Assembly: GCF_000719345.1 (NCBI RefSeq)
Contig: NZ_JOFX01000011.1
Coordinates: 75,790 to 139,789, forward strand
Reading direction: 5' to 3'
Source of the DNA: Streptomyces sp. NRRL F-2664
GTDB taxonomy: Bacteria; Actinomycetota; Actinomycetes; Streptomycetales; Streptomycetaceae
DNA: 64,000 nt
Each line of letters opens with the position of its first letter. The stretch's first letter is position 1. Of the stretch, positions 8,747-19,700 are shown piece after piece. Made by a program: the position numbers and the translations under genes. Below the pieces are notes generated by a model that worked only from the letters and a program-made list of their open reading frames with translations, searched no databases and was not told where the DNA came from.

Positions 8747-9712
8747 TCAGCGCGGCAGGGACGCGTAGGAGACGCCTGTCAGCTGCTCGGAGGCGGCCCA
8801 GAGCCGTTCGCCCGCGGTGTCGTCGAGGGTCCAGCCCGCCCGCCAGGACGGCGCCGGCGCGCCGCGCCAGCCGAACCGCGGGCCGATGAAGGCGTCCTGC
8901 CGGACGCCCGGCGCGGTTGCCGCGTAGAGGGTGGGAAGTGCGCCCGACTCGGTCGGCTGCGCCAGGACGCTGTTGCCGAGGGCCGCCGCCCGCGAGGTCA
9001 GGGTGTGGCCCTCCACCGCGGCCGCTCCGGCGTGGAGGTTGCTGGCGGCGTAGCCCGGGTGGGCCGCGGCCGCGGTGATCCGGGAGCCTGCGGCGGTGAA
9101 GCGGCGGGCCAGCTCGTGGGTGAAGAGCAGGTTGGCGGTCTTGGAGCGGCCGTAGGCGACCCAGCGGCGGTAGGCGTGCTCGCTGCCCGGTCCGCCGAAG
9201 CCGCCCGTCTCGGCAGGGCCGTCCGCCCCGAAGGGGATCCTCCCCAGGACGTGGAAGCCGCTGGAGACGTTCACGATCCGGGCTCCGGGGGCGGCGGCCC
9301 GCAGCCGCGGCAGGAGCAGCCCCGTCAGGGCGAAGTGCCCCAGGTGGTTGACGCCGAACTGGGTCTCGAACCCGTCGGCGGTCCGCCCGTACGGGAGCGC
9401 CATCACGCCGGCGTTGTTGACCAGCAGGTCCAGCGCGGGGTGCCGTCGTCCGCAGGCGGTGGCGAACTCCCGTACGGAGGAGAGGTCGGCGAGGTCGAGC
9501 GGCAGGAACTCCGCCTCGGCCCCCGGAACCTCGGCCCGCAGCCGGACCACGGCGGCCCGGCCGCGGGCCGCGCTGCGGCAGGCGAGGACGACCGAGGCAC
9601 CGCGCCGTGCGAGTACACGGGCCGTGACGTAGCCGATGCCGCTGTTGGCTCCGGTGACGACGGCGACCCGGCCGCTCTGGTCGGGGACGTTCGTGGCGTT
9701 CCAGCCGGGCAT
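8747..9712 (-). CDS. Short-chain dehydrogenase/reductase (SDR)
   Basis: 321 aa from ATG 9710-9712, preceded by a gaggga ribosome-binding site; an in-frame extension to 9868 looks non-coding. It has the NAD(P)-binding motif TGANSGIG near the N-terminus, NNAGV, the catalytic Ser in 'IVNVSSG' and the YxxxK pair in YGRSK. The sequence resembles the retinol-dehydrogenase/WWOX-like SDRs common in Streptomyces that reduce or oxidise lipophilic carbonyl/alcohol substrates. It is convergent with the oxygenase pair and divergent from cobL, so no operon partner is evident. Confidence 0.88.
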   Translation of the reverse strand: MPGWNATNVPDQSGRVAVVTGANSGIGYVTARVLARRGASVVLACRSAARGRAAVVRLRAEVPGAEAEFLPLDLADLSSVREFATACGRRHPALDLLVNNAGVMALPYGRTADGFETQFGVNHLGHFALTGLLLPRLRAAAPGARIVNVSSGFHVLGRIPFGADGPAETGGFGGPGSEHAYRRWVAYGRSKTANLLFTHELARRFTAAGSRITAAAAHPGYAASNLHAGAAAVEGHTLTSRAAALGNSVLAQPTESGALPTLYAATAPGVRQDAFIGPRFGWRGAPAPSWRAGWTLDDTAGERLWAASEQLTGVSYASLPR

Positions 9713-9855
9713 GGCAGCTCCCTCGGTCGCGGTGGTTCCCGAGGGTAGCCCCGGGGGGCCGTCCCGGTTGGCGAGGGTGGGCGCGGGCGCCGCAGCCGCA
9801 GGCCAGTAGGCTGCGGTTCCGCCCTCATCCCGTTCCCGCCCCGAGGTACAGCGCA

Positions 9856-11169
9856 GTGACTTCCGCACCGCCCCCCCTGCCCGTGACGGTCGTCGGCGTC
9901 GGCGCCGACGGGTGGGCCGGGCTCACCGCCGCCGCACGGTCGTCGCTGTCCTCGGCGGAGGTCCTCATCGGCGGGCCGCGCCAGCTGGACCTGCTGCCCG
10001 CCGCCGAGTGCCCCGGGCGGCGGGTGGCGTGGCCGAGCCCGCTGCGGCCGGCCGTGCCGACGCTGATGGCCGAACACGCCGGGCTCCGGATCGCGGTCCT
10101 GGCCAGCGGTGATCCGATGTTCTACGGGATCGGCCGCGCCCTCGCCGAGGAGCTCGGTCCGCGCGCCCTGCTGGTCCGCCCGCACCCGTCGTCCGTCTCC
10201 TACGCGTGCGCCCGCCTGGGCTGGCCGGTGGAGGACACGGAGGTGGTCACGGTCGTCGGCCGGCCGGTGGCCCGGCTGGCCGCCGCGCTGCACGAGGGGC
10301 GCCGGGTCCTCGTGCTCAGCGCGGGCGCCGCGTCCCCCGGCGAGATCGCCGCCCTGCTGTGCGAGCGCGGCTTCGGCCCGAGCCGGATGCGGGTGCTCGA
10401 ACAGCTCGGCTCGGAGCGCGAGGACGCGTACGAGGGCACGGCGGACACCTGGACCCGACCGCCCGGCGACCCCCTGAACGTGGTGGCCGTCGACTGCCGC
10501 CGGGACCCGTCCCACGGCGCGCCGCGTCTGGGCGCGACCCCGGGCCTGCCGGACACCGCCTACGAGCACGACGGGCAGCTGACCAAGCGCCACGTCCGCG
10601 CGGCGACGCTGTGCGCGCTCGCCCCGGCCCCGGGCGAGCTGCTGTGGGACATCGGCGGCGGCTCGGGCTCCATCGGCATCGAGTGGATGCGAACGCACCC
10701 CTCGTGCCGGGCGGTGGCCGTGGAGCGCGTCGCGGAGCGCGCGGCCCGGATCACCCACAACGCGGCGGCGCTCGGCGTGCCCGGCCTGCGCGTGGTCGTC
10801 GGCTCCGCGCCGGAGGCGCTCGCCGGGCTCCCGGCGCCCGACGCCGTGTTCATCGGTGGCGGACTGACCGCGCCGGGCCTGCTCGACGCGGCCTGGGCGG
10901 CCCTGGCCCCGGGCGGCCGACTGGTCGTCAACACGGTCACCCTGGAATCGGAGGCGGTCCTCGCCGAGCGCCACCGGCGCCACGGCGGCGACCTGGTGAA
11001 GCTGGCCGTGGCGCACGCCGTGCCGGTCGGCGGTTTCACGGGCTGGCGGCAGGCCATGCCGGTCACCCAGTGGTCGGTGGCGAAGCCCGCGGCGGCACCG
11101 CAGTCGTCGCCCCGGACGGCACACCGGCCGACACCCCGGCCGGCAACGAAGGAGAAGGATCAGACATGA
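9856..11169 (+). CDS. cobL: Precorrin-6Y C5,15-methyltransferase (decarboxylating), CbiE-CbiT fusion
   Basis: 437 aa, GTG start. The N-terminal ~200 residues form the CbiE-type tetrapyrrole methylase ('VVGVGADGW', '[10 protein letters not shown]', '[12 protein letters not shown]'). Residues about 225-410 form the CbiT-type SAM methyltransferase ('LTKRHVRA', '[15 protein letters not shown]', 'FIGGG'). The enzyme methylates C5 and C15 and decarboxylates the C12 acetate in corrin synthesis. The C-terminal tail is Pro/Ala-rich and non-conserved. It leads a coupled unit: its stop overlaps the cobM start by 4 bp. Confidence 0.95.
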   Translation: MTSAPPPLPVTVVGVGADGWAGLTAAARSSLSSAEVLIGGPRQLDLLPAAECPGRRVAWPSPLRPAVPTLMAEHAGLRIAVLASGDPMFYGIGRALAEELGPRALLVRPHPSSVSYACARLGWPVEDTEVVTVVGRPVARLAAALHEGRRVLVLSAGAASPGEIAALLCERGFGPSRMRVLEQLGSEREDAYEGTADTWTRPPGDPLNVVAVDCRRDPSHGAPRLGATPGLPDTAYEHDGQLTKRHVRAATLCALAPAPGELLWDIGGGSGSIGIEWMRTHPSCRAVAVERVAERAARITHNAAALGVPGLRVVVGSAPEALAGLPAPDAVFIGGGLTAPGLLDAAWAALAPGGRLVVNTVTLESEAVLAERHRRHGGDLVKLAVAHAVPVGGFTGWRQAMPVTQWSVAKPAAAPQSSPRTAHRPTPRPATKEKDQT

Positions 11170-11915
11170 CCGTGTACTTCATCGGTGCGGGCCCCGGCGC
11201 CGCCGACCTGATCACGGTGCGCGGTGCCCGGACCCTCGCCGCCGCCCCGGTCTGCCTGTACGCGGGCAGCCTCGTGCCGCGCGAGCTGCTCGCCGAGTGC
11301 CCGGTGGACGCCCGCCTCGTCGACACCTCGCAGCTGAACCTGGACGAGATCGTCGCCGAGTGCGTACGCGCCCACGAGGCGGGCCTGGACGTGGCGCGGC
11401 TGCACTCCGGCGACCCGTCGATCTTCAGCGCCGTCGCCGAGCAGATGCGGCGCCTGGACGCGGCGGGCATCCCCTACGAGGTCGTCCCGGGCGTACCGGC
11501 CTTCGCCGCCGCGGCCGCCGCCCTCAAGCGGGAGCTGACGGTGCCCACCGTGGGGCAGACCGTGATCCTCACCCGGATCGCCCAGCAGGCGACGCCGATG
11601 CCGCCCGGCGAGGACCTGGCCACCCTGGGCCGCAGCGGCGCGCTCCTCGTCCTGCACCTGGCCACGCGCTACGTGGACCGGGTGGTGGACGAACTGCTGC
11701 CGCACTACGGGGCCGAGTGCCCGGTCGCGGTGGTGGCCATGGCCAGCCGGCCCGACGAGCTGATCCTGCGCGGCACCCTGGCCGACATCGCCGGCCAGGT
11801 GAAGGGAGCGGGCCTCGTCCGCACCGCCGTCATCGTGGTGGGCCGCACCCTCGGCGCGCAGCAGTTCCGCGACAGCCACCTGTACTCCCCCGAACGCGAC
11901 CGGCATGTCTGCTGA
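11166..11915 (+). CDS. cobM: Precorrin-4 C11-methyltransferase
   Basis: 249 aa, the usual size. ATG 11166 overlaps the cobL stop (ATGA). Typical CobM/CbiF sequence: '[20 protein letters not shown]', 'CLYAGSLVP', 'RLHSGDPSIF', 'VVPGVPAFAAAAAALKRELT' and 'QTVILTR'. It transfers a methyl group from SAM to C11 of the corrin precursor. It lies between cobL and cobK and overlaps both. Confidence 0.95.
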   Translation: MTVYFIGAGPGAADLITVRGARTLAAAPVCLYAGSLVPRELLAECPVDARLVDTSQLNLDEIVAECVRAHEAGLDVARLHSGDPSIFSAVAEQMRRLDAAGIPYEVVPGVPAFAAAAAALKRELTVPTVGQTVILTRIAQQATPMPPGEDLATLGRSGALLVLHLATRYVDRVVDELLPHYGAECPVAVVAMASRPDELILRGTLADIAGQVKGAGLVRTAVIVVGRTLGAQQFRDSHLYSPERDRHVC

Positions 11916-12678
11916 ACCGGCGGCCGCGGGCCCGGTCGGCGGCCACGTCCTGATCCTGGGCGGCACCACCGAGGCCCGCCGGTTGGCGGAGGCGCTGGCG
12001 CGCGGGTCCTCGTACCGGGTGACGACCTCGCTGGCGGGGCGGGTCGCGGCGCCCGTTCTCCCGCCGGGCGGGACGCGCATCGGCGGTTTCGGCGGGGTCG
12101 CCGGGCTGGCGGCCTGGATCGGCGCGCACGGGGTCACCCGGGTGGTCGACGCCACCCACCCCTTCGCGGAGCGCATGAGCTTCAACGCGGCCGGGGCGGC
12201 AGCGCTTTCGGGGGTCCCGCTGCTGGCGTTGCGCCGCCCCGGCTGGGAGCCCGGCCCGGGCGACGCGTGGACGCTCGCGGACTCGCTGGCCGGAGCCGCC
12301 GCCCTGCTGCCGGGGCTGGGCCGCAGGGCGTTCCTGACCACCGGCCGGATGGGCCTGCACACCTTCGCGGACCTCGACGGCGTCTGGTTCCTGGTGCGCT
12401 CGGTGGACCCGCCGGCGGGGCCGGTGCCCGCGCACCTCGAAGTCCTGCTCGACCGGGGTCCGTTCACCCTCGACGGGGAACGGGAGCTGCTGGCGCGGCA
12501 CCGGATCGACGTCCTGGTGACGAAGGACAGCGGCGGCTCGGCCACCGCCCCCAAACTGGCGGCCGCCCGCGAGGCGGGCCTCCCGGTCCTCGTCGTGCGC
12601 CGGCCCCCGGTCCCGGAGGGCGTGCCGGAAGCGGACTCGGTGCCCGCGGCCCTGGACTGGCTGCGGCAGCACACGTGA
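11905..12678 (+). CDS. cobK: Precorrin-6A reductase
   Basis: 257 aa. It starts inside the 3' end of cobM (11-bp overlap). The N-terminus has the glycine-rich nucleotide motif 'ILGGTTEARRLAEAL', and 'VVDATHPFAERMS' is the CobK/CbiJ hallmark. 'TTGRMGLHTF' and 'VLVTKDSGGSATAPKLAAA' complete the family pattern. The enzyme reduces the C18-C19 double bond of precorrin-6A with NADPH. It ends the plus-strand cobalamin unit and converges with cobIJ across a hairpin terminator. Confidence 0.95.
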   Translation: MSAEPAAAGPVGGHVLILGGTTEARRLAEALARGSSYRVTTSLAGRVAAPVLPPGGTRIGGFGGVAGLAAWIGAHGVTRVVDATHPFAERMSFNAAGAAALSGVPLLALRRPGWEPGPGDAWTLADSLAGAAALLPGLGRRAFLTTGRMGLHTFADLDGVWFLVRSVDPPAGPVPAHLEVLLDRGPFTLDGERELLARHRIDVLVTKDSGGSATAPKLAAAREAGLPVLVVRRPPVPEGVPEADSVPAALDWLRQHT

Positions 12679-12712
12679 GGCCGCCCCCGACCGGCTGAGG
12701 CAGCGGACGTGC

Positions 12713-12756
12713 GGCCGCCGGGCCCGGAGCGGCACCGCACCCCGGGCCCGGCGGCC
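12713..12756. terminator. Bidirectional terminator between cobK and cobIJ
   Basis: Perfect 15-bp stem, 12713-12727 with 12742-12756, and a 14-nt loop. It lies in the 100-bp gap between convergent cobK and cobIJ. No U-tract is visible, as is usual in Streptomyces. Confidence 0.7.
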
Positions 12757-12778
12757 CGTCACCTCGCACCCGTCACGG

Positions 12779-14278
12779 TCACGGGTAGCGGCGCGGCGTC
12801 CACGTGATCCGCGAACCGTCGGCCCGCTCGGTGATCTGCGTCTGCGAGGAGCCGATCAGCAGGATCGTGCGCATGTCGACCTCGGACGGCTCCAGTTCGG
12901 CGAGCGTGACGATGCGGACCGACTGCTCGGGGCCGCCGACGTCGCGGGCGACGACCACCGGGGTCTGCGGCGCGCGCAGTTCCAGGAGCAGCTCCCGGGC
13001 CTGCGCCACCTGCCAGGTCCGGCTGCGCGAGCCGGGGTTGTAGAGGGCGAGCACGAGGTCGGCAGCGGCGGCGGCGCGCAGCCGTTCCGCGATGACCTCC
13101 CACGGCTTGAGCCGGTCGGACAGCGAGACGGTCGCGTAGTCGTGGCCGAGCGGGGCACCGGCCGCGGCGGCCGCCGCGTTCGCCGCGGTCACCCCCGGCA
13201 GGACCCGTACGGGCACGTCCTTGTACTCCGGCTGCGCGGCGACCTCCAGGACGGCCGTCGCCATGGCGAAGACGCCCGGGTCGCCGCCGGAGACCACGGC
13301 CACCCGCTTGCCGCGGCGGGCGAGGTCGAGGGCGAACTCGGCGCGCTCCGACTCCACCTTGTTGTCGGAGCCGTGCCGGATCTGGCCGGGCCTGACGGGC
13401 ACCCGGTCCAGGTAGGTGGTGTACCCGACCAGTACCTCGGCGTCCGCGAGGGCGCGCCGGGTCTGCGGCGTGAGCCACAGCGGACCGGCCGGGCCGGTGC
13501 CGACGACGACGACCTCGCCGGGGCCGGACGGCACACTGCCCGGGTTGCCGATCCGGCTGGGCACCACGGCGACGGCGAAGTACGGCACGCTGGCGGGGTC
13601 GGTGCCGGCGAGGAGGCCCGTGCGTTCGCCCTCCATCGTGGCCCGCTCGACGTAGCGGGCCTCGGCGAGCCGGCCGCTGTGCTCCATGGCGCCGAGCACG
13701 GCGGGGAAGGTCCGGCCGAGCTTCATCACGACCGCCGAGTCGGTGGCGGCGAGGCGCGCGGTCAGCTCCTCCTCGGGCAGTGTGCCGGGGAGGATGGTCA
13801 GGACCTCCTCGCCCTCCACGAGCGGGGTGCCGAGCCGGGCGGCGGCCGCGCTGACCGAGGTGACGCCGGGGACGACCTCGGTGTCGTAGCGGTCCGCGAG
13901 CCGCTTGTGCATGTGCATGTACGAGCTGTAGAAGAGCGGGTCGCCCTCGGCGAGGACGGCGACGGTCCGGCCGGCGTCCAGGTGGGCGGCGAGCCGGGCC
14001 GCGGCGGACTCGTAGAACTCCTCCATCGCGCCCTGGTAGCCGCCGGGGTGGTCGGTGGTCTCGGTGGTGACCGGGTAGACCAGCGGCTCCTCGATGTGCG
14101 TGTCGCGCAGGTGCTGCGCGGCGATCGAGCGGGCGATGGACCGGCCGTGACGGGCGCTGTGGTAGGCGACGACGTCGGCCTCGCCGATGACCTCGACGGC
14201 CCGCAGGGTCATCAGGTTCGGGTCGCCGGGGCCGAGTCCGACGCCGTAGAGGCGGCCCTTGGGCTGTGCGTCGCTCAT
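12779..14278 (-). CDS. cobIJ: Fused precorrin-2 C20-methyltransferase / precorrin-3B C17-methyltransferase
   Basis: 499 aa from ATG 14276-14278; the open frame continues upstream but that part is the wrong frame of cobH. Residues 1-~250 are CobI-like ('[20 protein letters not shown]', '[14 protein letters not shown]', '[16 protein letters not shown]'). A short Pro/Gly linker follows. Residues ~268-499 are CobJ-like ('[16 protein letters not shown]', '[13 protein letters not shown]', '[21 protein letters not shown]', 'YNPGSRSR'). Such I-J fusions are normal in actinomycetes. Its start overlaps the cobH stop, giving the coupled order cobG-cobH-cobIJ. Confidence 0.95.
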   Translation of the reverse strand: MSDAQPKGRLYGVGLGPGDPNLMTLRAVEVIGEADVVAYHSARHGRSIARSIAAQHLRDTHIEEPLVYPVTTETTDHPGGYQGAMEEFYESAAARLAAHLDAGRTVAVLAEGDPLFYSSYMHMHKRLADRYDTEVVPGVTSVSAAAARLGTPLVEGEEVLTILPGTLPEEELTARLAATDSAVVMKLGRTFPAVLGAMEHSGRLAEARYVERATMEGERTGLLAGTDPASVPYFAVAVVPSRIGNPGSVPSGPGEVVVVGTGPAGPLWLTPQTRRALADAEVLVGYTTYLDRVPVRPGQIRHGSDNKVESERAEFALDLARRGKRVAVVSGGDPGVFAMATAVLEVAAQPEYKDVPVRVLPGVTAANAAAAAAGAPLGHDYATVSLSDRLKPWEVIAERLRAAAAADLVLALYNPGSRSRTWQVAQARELLLELRAPQTPVVVARDVGGPEQSVRIVTLAELEPSEVDMRTILLIGSSQTQITERADGSRITWTPRRYP

Positions 14279-14922
14279 TCGGCCACGCTCGCAATGGCGT
14301 TGAGGGCGGCGGCGGCGATGGCGCTGCCGCCGCGGCGGCCGCGCACGACGAGGTGGTCGAGGCCGGAGGGGTGGGCGGCGAGGGCGTCCTTGGACTCGGC
14401 GGCGCCGATGAAGCCGACGGGCACGCCGATGACGGCGGCCGGGCGCGGGGCGCCCTCCTCGATCATCTCCAGCAGCCGGAACAGGGCGGTCGGGGCGTTG
14501 CCGACGGCGACCACCGCGCCCTCCAACAGACCGCGGTCGCGCCAGACTTCGAGGGCGGCGGCGCTGCGGGTGGTGCCCATCCTCGCGGCCAGGTCCGGGA
14601 CCGCCGGGTCGGAGAGGGTGCAGATCACGTCGTTGTCGGCGGGCAGCCGCTTGCGGGTGACCCCGCTGGCGACCATCTGGACGTCGCACAGGATCGGCGC
14701 CCCCGCCTCCAGAGCGGCACGGGCGCGCAGCACCACCTCGGGGGTGTATCCCAGGTCCTGGGGGAGGTCGGTCATCCCGCAGGCGTGAATCATGCGCACC
14801 GCGACCTGGGCGACCGAGGCGGGCAGCCCGGAGAGATCCGCCTCGGCGCGGATCGTGGCAAAGGACTGGCGGTAGATCGCGGCGCCGTCCTTCTCGTACT
14901 CAAACACGGTGTACTCGCTCAT
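14275..14922 (-). CDS. cobH: Precorrin-8X methylmutase (precorrin isomerase)
   Basis: 215 aa from ATG 14920-14922. Family sequence is clear: '[19 protein letters not shown]', '[12 protein letters not shown]' with the catalytic His, '[14 protein letters not shown]', '[14 protein letters not shown]' and '[16 protein letters not shown]'. It moves the C11 methyl group to C12 to give hydrogenobyrinate. It begins 4 bp after the cobG stop and overlaps the cobIJ start by 4 bp. Confidence 0.95.
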   Translation of the reverse strand: MSEYTVFEYEKDGAAIYRQSFATIRAEADLSGLPASVAQVAVRMIHACGMTDLPQDLGYTPEVVLRARAALEAGAPILCDVQMVASGVTRKRLPADNDVICTLSDPAVPDLAARMGTTRSAAALEVWRDRGLLEGAVVAVGNAPTALFRLLEMIEEGAPRPAAVIGVPVGFIGAAESKDALAAHPSGLDHLVVRGRRGGSAIAAAALNAIASVAE

Positions 14923-14926
14923 TTCT

Positions 14927-16219
14927 TCACTGCGTCTTCGGACTCTGGGCTGATGAGGTGGTCTTGCGTACGGCGCTGTCGCGTGCGGTGCCGTCGCGTG
15001 CGGCCGTGAGGGCGGCCGCCAGGTCCGGCCGGTGCGGCAGGGTGCGCCCGTCCACGGAGAGCCGGTATCCGTCCGCGGTGGCGAGCGCGTCCACCCACTG
15101 CGTGCCCCGCGGGTGGCCGCACCGGCGCTCGCAGCCGGACCAGTGGACGGGCAGCGGCCCCCGCGCCCGGTCCACCAGGGCGCGGGCGTCGGCGCGTACG
15201 TCGGCGAGGGACTTGGCACAACCGGGTCGCCCTGTACAGGCGGTGACGCCCCGCCAGGGGCTGTCCGGGGACACGACCAGCCCCGCCGCCTCCAGGGGGG
15301 ACGGGTCCGGGGTGCCGGGGAGGACGACGGTGCGCCACGGGGTGATCCGCAGCCCGTCGCCGCCCTCCGCCACCTGCACGAGGACCCTCCACTGACCGGT
15401 GCTCAGCCGGCCGAAGGGGGGCAGCACGCACAGGGGATCGCGCGGGCCGGGCGCGGGCGGGGCACAGGAGGGCCAGTCGACGGCGGGCACACGCAGCGCG
15501 TCGGTGCCGGCGGCGGCCAGCCGGGCAGCGAACCCGGCGTCGTCCAGGGCGTGGCCTGCGGGGAGTTCGGCCACCCGCCAGGCGCGGGTGCCGGCCGCTT
15601 CGACGGCGTCGAGGAAGTACTCGGCGGCGAGCAGCGCGGCGCGCGGGGCGTTGCGCACGGCGACGGCCACGGCGCCCGGGGCGGCCCCCAGACGCACCAG
15701 GGCCCGGCCGCCCGGCCGCCCGAGCACGGTGACGTCGGGATCCAGCGCGGCCACGTCCCCGCGCCCGTCGTCGAGGGCGAAGAGGAAGCGGCCGGACAGG
15801 GCGGTGACGCGGGTGTTCGCGCACAGCAGGCGGTCCAGCTCGCGCACCCAGGGCAGGACGTCCTGGGAGGCGGGGGTGGCCACGATGTTGCGTACGCGTT
15901 CGTGACTGGGTGCCGGCAGCAGCCCGGCGGCGTCGAGCAGCTCCGCGAGCGCGGTGCCGCAGCCGTCGCCGAGGCCGCGCAGCTGGACGTTGCCGCGGGA
16001 GGTGAGTTCCAGGTGCCCGTCGCCGAACCGGTCGGCGGCCGAAGCCAGCAGCGCGGCCTGGTGCACGGTCAGCAGCCCGCCGGGGAGCCGGACGCGCGCG
16101 AGGTATCCGTCGTCCGCCGCGTGCAGCCGGAGCGCACCGGGGCAGGCGTCACCGCGGTCCCGTATGACGGGTTCGTCCCGCGATACGGCGGAGGGCGGCT
16201 GGGGCATGGCGGCGAGCAT
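14927..16219 (-). CDS. cobG: Precorrin-3B synthase (CobG-type)
   Basis: 430 aa from ATG 16217-16219, about 10 nt after a ggggagggg ribosome-binding site; a GTG at 16258 is an in-frame alternative. It is a sulfite/nitrite reductase-fold protein with duplicated ferredoxin-like halves ('[14 protein letters not shown]'). The cluster-binding pairs are '[12 protein letters not shown]' (Cys-x5-Cys) and '[10 protein letters not shown]' (Cys-x3-Cys), expected to hold a [4Fe-4S] cluster. CobG uses O2 to contract the ring, so its presence marks the aerobic cobalamin pathway. First gene of the minus-strand cobGHIJ unit. Confidence 0.93.
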   Translation of the reverse strand: MLAAMPQPPSAVSRDEPVIRDRGDACPGALRLHAADDGYLARVRLPGGLLTVHQAALLASAADRFGDGHLELTSRGNVQLRGLGDGCGTALAELLDAAGLLPAPSHERVRNIVATPASQDVLPWVRELDRLLCANTRVTALSGRFLFALDDGRGDVAALDPDVTVLGRPGGRALVRLGAAPGAVAVAVRNAPRAALLAAEYFLDAVEAAGTRAWRVAELPAGHALDDAGFAARLAAAGTDALRVPAVDWPSCAPPAPGPRDPLCVLPPFGRLSTGQWRVLVQVAEGGDGLRITPWRTVVLPGTPDPSPLEAAGLVVSPDSPWRGVTACTGRPGCAKSLADVRADARALVDRARGPLPVHWSGCERRCGHPRGTQWVDALATADGYRLSVDGRTLPHRPDLAAALTAARDGTARDSAVRKTTSSAQSPKTQ

Positions 16220-16294
16220 ACCCACGATTCCCCTCCCCGGAACTGTGTCCACCGCCACCCTCCGTCACCCGCCCCACCTCTCCGGCCTTGCCGC

Positions 16295-16399
16295 GCACAC
16301 ACCCGGCTCCGCCGCGCACGCTTCCAGCCCCGCCCCGCACACTCCCAGCCCTGCCACGCACACTCCCAGCCCCGTCACGCACACTCCAGCCCCGCCGGC
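16295..16399. repeat. 21-bp tandem repeat, five units
   Basis: Units begin with gcac at 16295, 16316, 16337, 16358 and 16379, an exact 21-bp period. The middle units read gcacactcccagcccygycac. The array runs directly into the first copy of the dispersed repeat (16386). It lies in the cobG-cobN gap, upstream of the riboswitch. Confidence 0.85.
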
Positions 16400-16492
16400 G
16401 TTTGAGGCGCGGGGGGTCCGGGGGCAGAGCCCCCGCACATCTCCAGCCCCGCCGGCGTTTGAGGCGCGGGGGTTCGGGGGCAGAGCCCCCGC
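16386..16492. repeat. Two tandem copies of the dispersed palindromic repeat
   Basis: Copies at 16386-16436 and 16442-16492 are spaced exactly 56 bp apart and nearly identical. Each has a first arm ccccgccggcgtttgaggcg and then a gggg...gcagagccccc hairpin. The same family occurs at 39482, 39573, 52220 and, inverted, near 57556. The hairpins could act as terminators; the element has no coding content. Confidence 0.85.
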
Positions 16493-16589
16493 AGCGGCGC
16501 CGCACCCGCGCACCGCACCCGCCCCAGCCGGCGGAGCCACCGGCCACCCCCGCTCCCGACCACCGCGCACGCCACCTAGGATGACCTTC

Positions 16590-16740
16590 CGGCGGCCCAT
16601 ACGGTCCGCCGTCGCCGAGGACGGCGACATGGGAGGAAGCCCGGTGCGAATCCGGCGCGGTCCCGCCACTGTGAACCCGGCAGAGCCACACGGCCGGGTG
16701 AGTCAGGAACTCCCGCTGTCCTCACTGCCCGGGGCGCGGA
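16590..16740 (+). ncRNA. Cobalamin (B12) riboswitch controlling cobN
   Basis: The conserved aptamer elements are present in order ahead of cobN: 'gggaggaagcccggtgcgaatccgg' region (16631-16655), the B12 box gccactgtg (16665-16673), and 'gccgggtgagtcaggaact' (16693-16711). The cobN ribosome-binding site (gaggaagg) follows about 30-40 nt later. Adenosylcobalamin binding should shut down translation or transcription of cobN. The outer limits are estimated from pairing potential. Confidence 0.9.
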
Positions 16741-16765
16741 AACCCCGAGGAAGGCCTGCCGCCGC

Positions 16766-19700
16766 ATGATCCTGCTGCTGTCGACGTCCGACACCGATCT
16801 GCTCAGCGCTCGCGCAGCGAACACGGCGGACGCCCCCGTCCCGTACCGGTTCGCGAACCCCTCCCGCCTCCCCCTCGACGACCTCCCCGGTCTCCTCGAC
16901 GGCGCCGACCTGGTCGTCGTACGCCTCTTGGGCGGCCTGCGCGCCTGGCAGGACGGCCTGGACCTGCTGCTGGCCCCCGGCCAGACCCGTCCGGTGGTGG
17001 TCCTGACGGGTGAACAGGCCCCGGACGCCCAGCTGATGGCGGCCAGCACCGTACCGATCGGCATCGCGGCCGAGGCGCACGCCTACCTCGCGCACGGCGG
17101 CCCGGCCAACCTGGAACAGCTGGCGCGGTTCCTCTCCGACACCGTCCTGCTCACCGGCCACGGCTTCGAACCGCCCGCCGCCGCCCCCACCTGGGGCCCC
17201 CTGGAGCGCACCGCGCAGCGGGCCGACGGCCCCGAGGTGGCCGTGCTCTACTACCGCGCCCACCAGATGAGCGGCAACACCGGCTTCGTGCACGCCCTCT
17301 GCGACGCGATCGAGGCCCACGGCGCCCGGCCGGTCCCCCTCTACGTCTCCTCCCTGCGCAGCCCGGAGCCGGGGCTGGTCGAGGCGCTGGCCTCCGCGGA
17401 CGCCGTCGTCACCACCGTCCTAGCGGCCGGCGGCACCAAGCCCGCCACCGCCCAGGCGGGCGGGGACGACGAGTCCTGGGACGCGGGCGCGCTCGCCGCG
17501 CTCGGTGTGCCCATCCTCCAGGCCCTGTGCCTCACCGGGTCGCGCTCCGCCTGGGAGGAGAACGACGAGGGCCTCTCGCCGCTCGACGCCGCGACCCAGG
17601 TCGCCGTGCCCGAGTTCGACGGCCGCCTGATCACCGTCCCGTTCTCCTTCAAGGAGCTCGACGAGGACGGCCTGCCCGCCTACGTGGCCGACCCCGAGCG
17701 GGCCGCCCGGGTCGCCGGCATCGCCGTGCGCCACGCCCGCCTGCGGCACATCGAGCGCCGCGACAAGAAGATCGCGCTGGTCCTCTCCGCGTACCCGACC
17801 AAGCACTCCCGCATCGGCAACGCGGTCGGCCTGGACACCCCGGCCAGCGCGGTGGAACTGCTGCGCACCCTCATCGCCGAGGGCTACGACTTCGGCCCGG
17901 TCGCCGACATTCCCGGTCTCGTCTCGGGCGACGGCGACGAACTGATCCGCGCCCTGATCGAGGCCGGCGGCCACGACCAGGACTGGCTCACCGAGGAGCA
18001 GCTGGCGCGCAACCCGGTCCGCATTCCCGCCGCCGACTACCGGCGCTGGTTCGCCGAGCTGCCGGCCGAGCTGCGGGAGAGCGTCGAGGAGCACTGGGGC
18101 GAGGCCCCGGGCAGCATGTTCGTGGACCGTTCCGCGAACCCGGAGGGCGACATCGTCCTCGCCGCCCTGCGCCGCGGGAACCTGCTGATCCTGATCCAGC
18201 CGCCGCGCGGCTTCGGCGAGAACCCGATCGCGATCTACCACGACCCCGACCTGCCGCCCTCGCACCACTACCTGGCCGCGTACCGCTGGATCCAGGCGCG
18301 CGCGGAGGACGGCGGCTTCGGCGCCGACGCGATGATCCACCTGGGCAAGCACGGCAACCTGGAGTGGCTGCCCGGCAAGAACGCCGGACTGTCCGCCGCC
18401 TGCGCGCCGGACGCAGCCCTCGGTGACCTGCCGCTCGTCTACCCGTTCCTGGTCAACGACCCGGGCGAGGGCACCCAGGCCAAGCGCCGCGTGCACGCCA
18501 CCCTGGTCGACCACCTGGTGCCGCCGATGGCGCGCGCGGAGTCGTACGGCGACATCGCGCGCCTGGAGCAGCACCTGGACGAGTACGCGCAGATCTCCGC
18601 CATGGACCCGGCGAAGCTGCCGGCCATCCGCGCGCAGATCTGGACGCTCATCCAGGCGGCCAAGCTCGACCACGACCTGGGGCTGGAGGAGCGGCCGGAC
18701 GACGACGGCTTCGACGACTTCCTGCTGCACGTCGACGGTTGGCTGTGCGAGGTCAAGGACGCCCAGATCCGCGACGGTCTGCACGTCCTGGGCGGTGCCC
18801 CGACGGGTGCGGCCCGGGTCAACCTGGTCCTCGCGATCCTGCGCGCCCGGCAGATCTGGGGCGGCACTGCGGCCCTCCCGGGGCTGCGCGAGGCGCTCGG
18901 CCTGGACGAGGCCGCGGCCACCCGTACCTCGGCGGACGCGGTCGAGGAGACGGCCCGCGCCCTGGTGCAGGCGATGGAGGACGCGGACTGGGACCCGTCC
19001 GCGGTCGCCGCGGTCGCCGCCGGCCACGCCCCGGAGGTGGCGGCGGTCCTGGCGTTCGCCGCGCACGAGGTGGTGCCGCGCCTGGCGGGGACGACGGACG
19101 AGATCGCCCATGTGGTCGCCGCCCTGGACGGCCGGTTCGTCCCGGCCGGCCCTTCGGGCTCGCCGCTGCGCGGCCTGGTCAACGTCCTGCCGACGGGCCG
19201 CAACTTCTACTCCGTCGACCCCAAGGCCGTGCCGTCCCGCCTCGCATGGGAGACGGGGCAGGCGCTGGCCGACTCCCTGCTCACGCGCTACCGCACCGAC
19301 AACGGCGAGTGGCCGGCCTCCGTCGGCCTGTCCCTGTGGGGCACGAGCGCGATGCGCACGGCGGGCGACGACGTCGCCGAGGCCCTGGCGCTGCTCGGCA
19401 TCCGCCCGGTCTGGGACGAGGCCTCGCGCCGCGTGACCGGGCTGGAGCCGATCCCGCCGGCGGAGCTGGGACGGCCGCGCATCGACGTGACGCTGCGCAT
19501 CTCGGGCTTCTTCCGTGACGCGTTCCCGCATGTGATCGGCCTGCTGGACGACGCGGTCCGGCTGGCGGCGTCGCTGGAGGAGCCGGAGTCGGAGAACTAC
19601 GTCCGCGCGCACGCCCGGGCGGACCTGGCCGTGCACGGCGACGAGCGCCGTGCGACGACCCGTATCTTCGGCTCGCGCCCGGGTACGTACGGGGCGGGCA

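Noticed and set aside
16295..16399. CRISPR array from regular 21-bp spacing
   Set aside because: The units are contiguous near-identical tandem repeats without unique spacers.
16595..16660. Possible tRNA because of the sequence ggtgcgaatccgg
   Set aside because: No cloverleaf; the element belongs to the cobalamin riboswitch. No tRNA was found elsewhere in the window.
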